Assembly: GCF_016801865.2 (NCBI RefSeq)
Contig: NC_068937.1
Location: forward strand, 98,977,437-99,041,436
Length of the DNA stretch: 64,000 nt
Source of the DNA: Culex pipiens pallens
Taxonomy: Eukaryota > Arthropoda > Insecta > Diptera > Culicidae
Direction: 5' to 3'
The first letter of the stretch is position 1, and every line of letters starts with the position of its first letter. A program made the translations under genes and the position numbers. The notes below the pieces were generated by a model that was not told where the DNA came from, did no database searches, and saw only the letters and a list, made by a program, of their open reading frames with translations. This document shows positions 55,858-64,000 of the stretch, one piece after another.

Positions 55858-58590
55858 ATGATACCAATGCACCCAATCACCCAATCACCCAATCACCCAA
55901 TGCACCCAATCACCCAATCACCCAATCACCCAATCACCCAATCACCCATATCACCCAAGCACCCAATCACCCAATCACCCAAGCACCCAATCACCCAATC
56001 ACCCAATCACCCAATCACCCAATCACCCAATCACCCAATCACCCAATCACCCAATCACCCAATCACCCAATCACCCAATCACCCAATCACCCAATCACCC
56101 AATCACCCAATCACCCAATCACCCAATCACCCAATCACCCAATCACCCAATCACCCAATCACCCAATCACCCAATCACCCAATCACCCAATCACCCAATC
56201 ACCCAATCACCCAATCACCCAATCACCCAATCACCCAATCACCCAATCACCCAATCACCCAATCACCCAATCACCCAATCACCCAATCACCCAATCACCC
56301 AATCACCCAATCACCCAATCACCCAATCACCCAATCACCCAATCACCCAATCACCCAATCACCCAATCACCCAATCACCCAATCACCCAATCACCCAATC
56401 ACCCAATCACCCAATCACCCACACCCAATCACCCAATCACCCAATCACCCAATCACCCAATCACCCAATCACCCAATCACCCAATCACCCAATCACCCAA
56501 TCACCCAATCACCCCAATCACCCAATCACCCAATCACCCAATCACCCAATCACCCAATCACCCAATCACCCAATCACCCAATCACCCAATCACCCAATCA
56601 CCCAATCACCCAATCACCCAATCACCCAATCACCCAATCACCCAATCACCCAATCACCCAATCACCCAATCACCCAATCACCCAATCACCCAATCACCCA
56701 ATCACCCAATCACCCAATCACCCAATCACCCAATCACCCAATCACCCAATCACCCAATCACCCAATCACCCAATCACCCAATCACCCAATCACCCAATCA
56801 CCCAATCACCCAATCACCCAATCACCCAATCACCCAATCACCCAATCACCCAATCACCCAATCACCCAATCACCCAATCACCCAATCACCCAATCACCCA
56901 ATCACCCAATCACCCAATCACCCAATCACCCAATCACCCAATCACCCAATCACCCAATCACCCAATCACCCAATCACCCAATCACCCAATCACCCAATCA
57001 CCCAATCACCCAATCACCCAATCACCCAATCACCCAATCACCCAATCACCCAATCACCCAATCACCCAATCACCCAATCACCCAATCCACCCAATCACCC
57101 AATCACCCAATCACCCAATCACCCAATCACCCAATCACCCAATCACCCAATCACCCAATCACCCAATCACCCAATCACCCAATCACCCAATCACCCAATC
57201 ACCCAATCACCCAATCACCCAATCACCCAATCACCCAATCACCCAATCACCCAATCACCCAATCACCCAATCACCCAATCACCCAATCACCCAATCACCC
57301 AATCACCCAATCACCCAATCACCCAATCACCCAATCACCCAATCACCCAATCACCCAATCACCCAATCACCCAATCACCCAATCACCCAATCACCCAATC
57401 ACCCAATCACCCAATCACCCAATCACCCAATCACCCAATCACCCAATCACCCAATCACCCAATCACCCAATCACCCAATCACCCAATCACCCAATCACCC
57501 AATCACCCATCACCCAATCACCCAATCACCCAATCACCCAATCACCCAATCACCCAATCACCCAATCACCCAATCACCCAATCACCCAATCACCCAATCA
57601 CCCAATCACCCAATCACCCAATCACCCAATCACCCAATCACCCAATCACCCAATCACCCAATCACCCAATCACCCAATCACCCAATCACCCAATCACCCA
57701 ATCACCCAATCACCCAATCACCCAATCACCCAATCACCCAATCACCCAATCACCCAATCACCCAATCACCCAATCACCCAATCACCCAATCACCCAATCA
57801 CCCAATCACCCAATCACCCAATCACCCAATCACCCAATCACCCAATCACCCAATCACCCAATCACCCAATCACCCAATCACCCAATCACCCAATCACCCA
57901 ATCACCCAATCACCCAATCACCCAATCACCCAATCACCCAATCACCCAATCACCCAATCACCCAATCACCCAATCACCCAATCACCCAATCACCCAATCA
58001 CCCAATCACCCAATCACCCAATCACCCAATCACCCAATCACCCAATCACCCAATCACCCAATCACCCAATCACCCAATCACCCAATCACCCAATCACCCA
58101 ATCACCCAATCACCCAATCACCCAATCACCCAATCACCCAATCACCCAATCACCCAATCACCCAATCACCCAATCACCCAATCACCCAATCACCCAATCA
58201 CCCAATCACCCAATCACCCAATCACCCAATCACCCAATCACCCAATCACCCAATCACCCAATCACCCAATCACCCAATCACCCAATCACCCAATCACCCA
58301 ATCACCCAATCACCCAATCACCCAATCACCCAATCACCCAATCACCCAATCACCCAATCACCCAATCACCCAATCACCCAATCACCCAATCACCCAATCA
58401 CCCAATCACCCAATCACCCAATCACCCAATCACCCAATCACCCAATCACCCAATCACCCAATCACCCAATCACCCAATCACCCAATCACCCAATCACCCA
58501 ATCACCCAATCACCCAATCACCCAATCACCCAATCACCCAATCACCCAATCACCCAATCACCAATCACCCAATCACCCAAAAACCCAATC
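55858..58590. repeat. (CCCAATCA)n 8-bp satellite, about 2.7 kb
   Basis: About 340 units, almost perfect in the core. Single-base indels near 56420, 56514, 57086 and 57508 shift the register. The left edge has variants GCACCCAATG and ATATCACCC; the right edge decays through AAAACCCAATCACCCATCCA. The minus strand has GGG every 8 nt. The 1014-codon NHPITQSP frame is a by-product of a stop-free unit. Confidence 0.98.
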
Positions 58591-61155
58591 ACCCATCCAC
58601 CCAATAACCCCCCAATCCATAACCACCCAACCTCACCCCTGACCAAATGCATACCCCCCCAAACCCCCCATCCAAAGCCCCCTCCCCCCCGAGCCTGCTC
58701 CCGCCTACAAACGACCACGTGCCCAGCTGCAACAGGCCGCCCACCACCCACATGTGCGCCACCGGGGTGGCTCAGCATGTGTTTGGAGCAGCAACTACAC
58801 TGGACAGGGAATTTGAGAAAAAGGATACAACAACACACACATGGCGAACGGGGAGTTTCAGAGTGGGGGCGGGCGGGGGGGTCAATCTGCGTGGGTGGCT
58901 AGTGGGTGGGTGGTCACAAGCTCGCTCGCTAACATCTTTTCCTTCCGATAATGGGAAAATGTACAGCGCAAAGTACATTTCTGCAAAATACCTTCGGCGA
59001 AGAAGTTGGAAGATTGGCCTCTACATGCTGGCATGTATGCCAGTATATGAGGTACGACACGTGTGTGTGTATGAGAGACGCAGCAGTGCGTTTTCAAGAA
59101 AGAAGCTTGGACATAAGCCCACTCCCCCTCTGCCTCCCCCACAAAGTGAGGGTTGCATGCTAATTTTTGCGTAAGGATGCAGCAAAGCTTCTTTTCGAAC
59201 AAAGTAGCAGCAAAGCTCTCTCGTAGGCCGTTTGGAAAAATGGAGGCTTGTATTGTGTGTATGTGTATGTGTGTCTGTTCTCGCAACGGCATTCGTCAAG
59301 AGACCTCTGCTGTGGAGTCTAAATTACACGCTGAAGAAGGAGATTCTCTGACAAGAAAATGATGCTGCTGCTGCCTGGCAACACGGCTATAGTGACGACG
59401 GAGGCATTGTGATGGAAGTAACAAAATTTAGTTCTTCAATAATTCAATCATAGGGTCCAAGAAATGGAATGCAAGATGTGTGATTGATCAAGAGATATTT
59501 ATTAATATCTGAAGTTCTGAAAATAAAATGGCCCTCATATGATTTTTGTTCAATGTTACTTCTTTTGACGCTGATGTGGATTTTTTTAAACATAGAAATG
59601 CCGTTTTCAAAACATTTCACCATTGGAAACAATGTTTTAGAAGACGTATTAGAAGACAATGGTGCAAATCGAGTATTGCCTGAAATGCTGCCAGATATGC
59701 TCACTAATTGATGTTTTCTATTTGCCACTTTTTATCAAATGATTATATAATATGCAAAAAAACACACATCCAAACAATGCAAGAGCCTCAAAACACGTCC
59801 AAAAGCTCTTTTTTATTCAAAATTTTGCTAAACTTTCCAAGAAAAATATTTTCAAATGCATACGATTGAGTTTCAGGGGTGAAAACTACAAAAAACTGTT
59901 CAAAAATTGTCAGAATTACCACCTTTTAGAAAAACATTTCTGGCAACTTGTTTAGTATGCAAGCAAACTACTCATGTATACATATAACTAAATATTGAAA
60001 ACATTTTTACACTTTAAAAATAACCCTTCAAAGTTACAAAAAACAGCATAATTTATGCAAAATTAAGTTCTTAATAACCAATAACCTCACTAGGTTTTCC
60101 CATAAAATGACTTGTTCCACGATTTCCACACAAAACTTTTATCGTACCGTCATCAGAGGTGACGGTTTTTTTTTTTCATAAAATTATTTTTATTAGGTCC
60201 TTTTCGGTACTGGGACCTGGTAAAGCTAAGAGTAATTACAGAGGATCTTGTGTGTAAATGTTAGTGGGAGGGGAGCCGATTACCCGCGGCCTACTCGGGG
60301 TTAGTATGGAAGAGATTGATGTTAAAAGACAAGGCGTGGGAAGGGAAGGGGGATTGTGTAGGGGTCTTGGTTGGCTCAGCTGGCCTTTGCTTTTGTCCTC
60401 AGCCGCAACTCGGTGTCCAGCTGCTGGGGAGAGGTGACGTTGGGTAATACAAAAATGGTGAAATTTATATGACTCAGTCTCACCCTTCAGATCCAATGTC
60501 ACACCAGATGACGGTACTTTTTTTTAAATGAAAAATACGTGTTATTGGAATCTAAAACTTTTGAAGTACGTCATCAAGTTGGGCGTTCAATAAGACATAA
60601 TTGACCCTTGGACATCAATGTTCTTATCATTACTTTGAGCTTGATTTAAATTTTGAGAAAAAAAATTTGGGTCTGTTTAAGAAATCAAAAAAATCGAAAA
60701 ATAAAAAAAATCATAGCCCATTTTGCACAATTTTGGCTGCTACCCATACAAAAAGGCAATAAAAATTAAAAAAAAAACTCGATTTGGTGTCTTCGGCAAA
60801 GTTGTAGGTATCACGGTGTATTTTTCCGAGTACATTAAGATAAAAAAAATTGTCAAGTCTGATATTTGACATCATGAAAAAAGGGACCTCTCCTGACATT
60901 TTGCGGGGTATACCGAAATATTTCGTCGGGGGTCTAAAGCAAGATCAATTTTTTTTCGATTTTGTAGGATTTTTCTCAAGAAAAGTTCAGAATAATCGAT
61001 GAACTCAAGTACATATCCATCGAATTTCTTATGAATATGCCTTGAGATACTCTAAATTACATATTAAATTAATATTTTACCAGCAATAAAAAGTTTCCGA
61101 ACCAAATTAACCAGATTTTTTGCTTTCTTTGAAATAACCCCAAAATCCTGGTTGG
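58591..61155. other. unassigned sequence with repeat fragments
   Basis: C-rich right flank of the satellite up to about 58760, then unique sequence. At 60000-60180 and 60530-60800 there are fragments of families seen elsewhere (AACCCTTCAAAGTTAC; GATTTGGTGTCTTCGGCAAA). 60180-60520 is a GC-richer insert between them, with GGTGACGG before and GATGACGG after. No gene recognised. Confidence 0.45.
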
Positions 61156-61168
61156 AAACCACAATGCA

Positions 61169-62931
61169 GCTCCCTCCGTGTACGCACGAGAGCATGCAGC
61201 TAGTGCTCAGTGCTCCATCGTTTTTTCGATTTTTTTCGCCGTAATTGATTGTGGTTACCCGCGAGTTTGCTTCTCCAGCATGCCAAAGGCCGGCCGTGGC
61301 CGTGGCAGTTCGAGTGCGGCCTCGAAAAACCCGCGAAGTTCGTCTACCGGCCGTGTGCAAAAAGGTAAACAAACCAACGCCGTGTCGACCGCCATCGCGC
61401 AGGGGAGCGTGAGCGCAGAAGGCATCGACAAAAAGTTACTTCATCCCGGATATGTTCCAAGATCACCAGTGCGAACCCGTTCGGGTACCTCCGGTGCCAC
61501 GACTAGTGGCACATCAACATCCGCCAACATTCCCATCAGGAACGAGTTCCAGATGCTGAGCGACGACGAAGAAAACAACAACAACACCGACGGTAGCAGC
61601 ACTACCGACGACGACGACGACGATGGTTGTGCACGGAAAAAAGTGCCGACGCCAAAAAAGAATACTTCTCCAACGGAACGAAGACCACCTCCAATTTTTG
61701 TTTTGGACACGTTGGCGGACGATGTTGACGAGTTGCTGGAAGGCCTCGGATATTGTCTGAAAATCGGTAAGTCGGCAGTGCAAGTGATCACACTGAATAA
61801 AAAGAACTTCGACCTGGTGTTTGAAGAATTGAAGCGTAGCAACTTCAACTTCTACACATTCAACCCCGAGAAGCCCCCTGTTAAGGTCGTCTTGCAGGGT
61901 TATCAAGACCGTCCGATCTCCGACCTGAAGGGTCACCTTTCGGACGCCGGAATAAAACCGCGGGAGATTAAAGTGCTCTCGCGCAAGACAACGGTAACAG
62001 GTACACACACACTGTACCTGTTGTACTTCGACCGCGGCACCGTCAAAATCCAAGACCTGCGGCGGACTAAGACGTTGGACGGTTTTTGGGTAAACTGGCG
62101 GTTTTACACCAAGAACCCGACGGACGTAGCGCAATGCCACCGTTGCCAGAAATTCGGCCACGGCTCGCGGAACTGCAACCTCCGGCCCCGCTGCGTGAAG
62201 TGCGGTGAGTCACACCTCTCGGAGGCGTGCGCACTGCCACGAAAGGCGGACTTGGGGGACAAGGCAGAACAAACCAAGCCGCGCGTAAAGTGCGCGAACT
62301 GTGACGGCAACCATACCGGCAATTACCGCGGATGCATCGCGCGCAAGGTCTACCTCGAGGAGCAGGAAAAGAGAAAGAAGAAAGCAGCAGCGTCCCACTC
62401 TCCTCAGCGAAGTACGAGCGCAGCCGTTCCTGCAGCTGGACAGCTTACGGTTCCAGCGGAAAACTCAGCGTTCCCTCCTGGTTGGGGGCGTTCGTTCGCC
62501 AGCGTGGTCGCTGCCGGTAGCGGCAGTACGGCCCAGCAAGAAGTCACCGGGGAAGATCTCTTCACCCTGCCGGAGTTCTTTGCTCTCGCGGGGGAGATGA
62601 TGACGCGGTTTCGGAGCTGCCGGAACAAGGCAGAACAATTCTTGGCCCTTGGGGAACTGATGATCAAACACATCTACAAAGGATAAATTAACTGTGATCT
62701 AGATATAAGCTTTCTCTTCCTCTATCCCCTTTCCTTTGCAATTTCTGTAAGTTTTTTTTTATAGTTTTTTCTTACTCTTGCTAGTGCCTTAGTTAAAGAA
62801 ATAATTGTTCCTAAATGGATTATGATGCAACACACAGCTGTAAGGAACTCCAAAACTCTGTTATGCACTTCAAAATAACTCATTGTATCTTGATTATTCA
62901 CCAATAAAACCGAATTGAAATTGAAAAAAAA
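61169..62931 (+). mobile_element. Gag-only non-LTR retroelement, copy 3, with 13-bp TSD
   Basis: AAACCACAATGCA at 61156-61168 and 62932-62944. Order: 111-bp leader, complete ORF1, 245-bp 3' UTR with AAGGAACTCCAAAACTCT (62842-62859), AATAAA near 62903 and a poly-A tail. 1763 bp in total, no ORF2. The leader differs from copies 1-2 except for the part just before the ATG, so this is another subfamily. Confidence 0.92.
61280..62686 (+). CDS. jockey-type ORF1 (Gag) of retroelement copy 3, intact
   Basis: 468 residues from the ATG at 61280 (MPKAGRGRGSS), chosen because it matches the start in the other copies. An in-frame ATG at 61178 would add 34 residues. Plan as in copy 2, but the Q7/T6 tract is replaced by a shorter Thr/Ser-rich part. 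An acidic D6 stretch follows, and RRPPPIFVLDTLADDVDELL opens the conserved core. A pre-C2HC-type region is followed by three knuckles beginning CHRCQKFGH, CVKCGESH and CANCDGNH, then a Lys/Arg linker and the C-terminal LFTLPEFFALAGEMM and CRNKAEQF block. The core is clearly homologous to copies 1-2 but much more diverged than they are from each other, yet the frame is intact over its whole length. Role: RNA binding and RNP formation for the element. No enzymatic domain. Confidence 0.93.
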   Translation: MPKAGRGRGSSSAASKNPRSSSTGRVQKGKQTNAVSTAIAQGSVSAEGIDKKLLHPGYVPRSPVRTRSGTSGATTSGTSTSANIPIRNEFQMLSDDEENNNNTDGSSTTDDDDDDGCARKKVPTPKKNTSPTERRPPPIFVLDTLADDVDELLEGLGYCLKIGKSAVQVITLNKKNFDLVFEELKRSNFNFYTFNPEKPPVKVVLQGYQDRPISDLKGHLSDAGIKPREIKVLSRKTTVTGTHTLYLLYFDRGTVKIQDLRRTKTLDGFWVNWRFYTKNPTDVAQCHRCQKFGHGSRNCNLRPRCVKCGESHLSEACALPRKADLGDKAEQTKPRVKCANCDGNHTGNYRGCIARKVYLEEQEKRKKKAAASHSPQRSTSAAVPAAGQLTVPAENSAFPPGWGRSFASVVAAGSGSTAQQEVTGEDLFTLPEFFALAGEMMTRFRSCRNKAEQFLALGELMIKHIYKG

Positions 62932-62944
62932 AAACCACAATGCA

Positions 62945-63669
62945 CAGTGGTCCAGATCGCAAAATTAAGTGGAAAATGGATTTTCCGAAAAATGGTTAAG
63001 TTTTGGAGCTTTGGTGTCTTCAGAAGAGTTATTGCATATGGAAAGGGGCAACTTTTGGTTTGGTTGAAAATTAGGGTGGTTCACGATTAGGGTGATTTTG
63101 GAAATCTAACTTTACAGGAATATTTTTGGGAATTTTTTCGTCTTCTAGAAAGTTGATAGGCTTGCCAATCCAAGCAACTTTGTCGAAGACACCAACATTT
63201 TATCTCGTAATCTACGCCTTCTATGACCAAATTTATAGAAAGCATCTGAGCAAACCTTCGAAAATCAGTTTTTTTAACGTGACAATTCAGGGTTAAGTTT
63301 TAGAGAAAAGTGGTATTCGGGGCACTTTTAGAGCTCTAAAAAACAAACATTTTTATTATTTGACAAGTCAATTTGGACATAAGGGTCAAAAGTTACAGCG
63401 ATTTTAAGGTAAAAAAGATGCAAATTTAAAACTTGAATATCTCAAAAAGGCGCAAGCCAAATTTTAAGCACTAGGTTGCATTTGAAAGAGGAGATCCAGC
63501 ACTACAAACGCTGAAAAAATCTCAGAGGTGTTTTTCTTTAATCTCGAGATATCTTCATTTGAAAAAGTCTAATTTTCAAGGGAAAACCATATGGGACCAC
63601 CCTAACGAAATTCGAAAATTTTCCAAATATATGTTTTTCCATGTAATTTTGCCCGATGAATCTGAATCT
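62945..63669. other. repeat-like AT-rich sequence
   Basis: Contains AACTTTGTCGAAGACACCAA (63177-63196), a motif shared with the palindromic elements, and GGGTGGTTCACGATTAGGG near 63073. No gene. Confidence 0.45.
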
Positions 63670-63802
63670 GCCCTCAGAATTGCGCCAAAGTGTCGCAAAA
63701 TCGATTTTTGGTCATATTATGGGTTTCCACGTAAAATTATCATTTGAACCCAAAATATGACCAAAAATCGTTATTTTGACAATTTGGGTCAATTCTGAGG
63801 GC
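63670..63802. repeat. hairpin with about 55-bp arms
   Basis: The left arm GCCCTCAGAATTGCGCC and GATTTTTGGTCATATTATGG pair with the right arm CCAAAATATGACCAAAAATC and GGGTCAATTCTGAGGGC around a loop of about 20 nt. Confidence 0.85.
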
Positions 63803-63895
63803 ACGTTTTCTCATACAATATTACATGCTTTTTCTCACAAAGGTGATGTGCATGCTTTTACATGCGATTTTACACAGATTTTTTTAGCTATGTAG
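63803..63895. mobile_element. right-end fragment of the 30054-type foldback
   Basis: CGTTTTCTCATACAATATTA, CACAAAGGTGATGTGCATGC and GCGATTTTACACAGATTTTT, then TAGCTATG before TAG. These match the right arm at 30515-30603. Confidence 0.65.
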
Positions 63896-64000
63896 ATTCA
63901 CTTAAGTGCTTATAACTTTTAAAAAGGGTTGTCAGATCTTCAATTTTGGCCTCGTTGGCAAGGTCTTTTAAATACCTTTCTAAAACCGTATGACATGATG
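63896..64000 (+). mobile_element. partial CCTTCCTCAC-family element, cut by the window end
   Basis: CACTTAAGTGCTTATAACTT and GTTGTCAGATCTTCAATTTT match the unit in copy B near 34190-34290. It continues outside the window. Confidence 0.6.

Noticed and set aside
54594..55892. 432-codon open frame of INLSIYQF repeats on the minus strand
   Set aside because: Stop-free translation of the TTTATCAA satellite. The opposite strand of the same array is full of TGA.
55858..58902. 1014-codon open frame of NHPITQSP repeats
   Set aside because: The 8-bp unit has no stop codon on the plus strand, so any length stays open. The frame ends soon after the array and has no start context or domain.

Overview
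The window looks like repeat-dense, AT-rich intergenic DNA of a dipteran. A culicine (Culex-like) mosquito is my best guess. The basis is jockey-type non-LTR retrotransposon Gag proteins with CCHC knuckles, tRNA-derived SINEs with short target-site duplications (TSDs), very many TA-flanked MITEs, 65-70 nt introns and GT-AG splicing. The species call is an inference from family resemblance. I see no prokaryotic feature, no CRISPR array and no reverse transcriptase.

Layout. 0.4-3.3 kb: a 7-bp microsatellite and a 1.3-kb 16-bp minisatellite in otherwise unassigned DNA. 4.2-10.4 kb: a foldback element, a Gag-only retroelement (copy 1, split by a SINE) and half of a large palindromic element. 10.6-18.7 kb: a tRNA-bearing MITE, a TTAA-flanked piggyBac-type MITE, and a 4.9-kb hAT-type unit (8-bp TSD) with three or more elements nested in it. 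18.8-26.2 kb: a repeat split by a 1.83-kb element with 4-bp TSDs, then a palindromic element split by a SINE, Gag-only copy 2 and a small MITE. 28.3-28.9 kb: an 8-bp satellite. 29.7-37.2 kb: nested MITEs, foldbacks, tandem-repeat elements and a 1.9-kb near-perfect palindrome. 39.2-39.9 kb: the only candidate host gene, small and two-exon. 40-49.2 kb: more foldbacks, one with two tRNA-like modules, and an 'onion' of nested inverted-repeat elements. 50.8-58.6 kb: four long satellites, including 2.7 kb of CCCAATCA with GGG every 8 nt on the minus strand. 61.2-62.9 kb: Gag-only copy 3.

How the parts relate. The three Gag elements each carry a full ORF1, a conserved 3' UTR motif and an A- or TTGAA-rich tail. 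Two have clear TSDs and none has ORF2, so they look like a mobile Gag-only family that borrows a reverse transcriptase, comparable in plan to HeT-A or mammalian HAL1. Several TA-flanked MITE and foldback families carry tRNA-like A/B-box modules. The satellites fall into related pairs: GCTTTTT with GCTTTTTT, and TTTATCAA present in both orientations. Each pair shares its edge sequences, which suggests that whole arrays were copied. Most long repetitive reading frames are by-products of the satellites.
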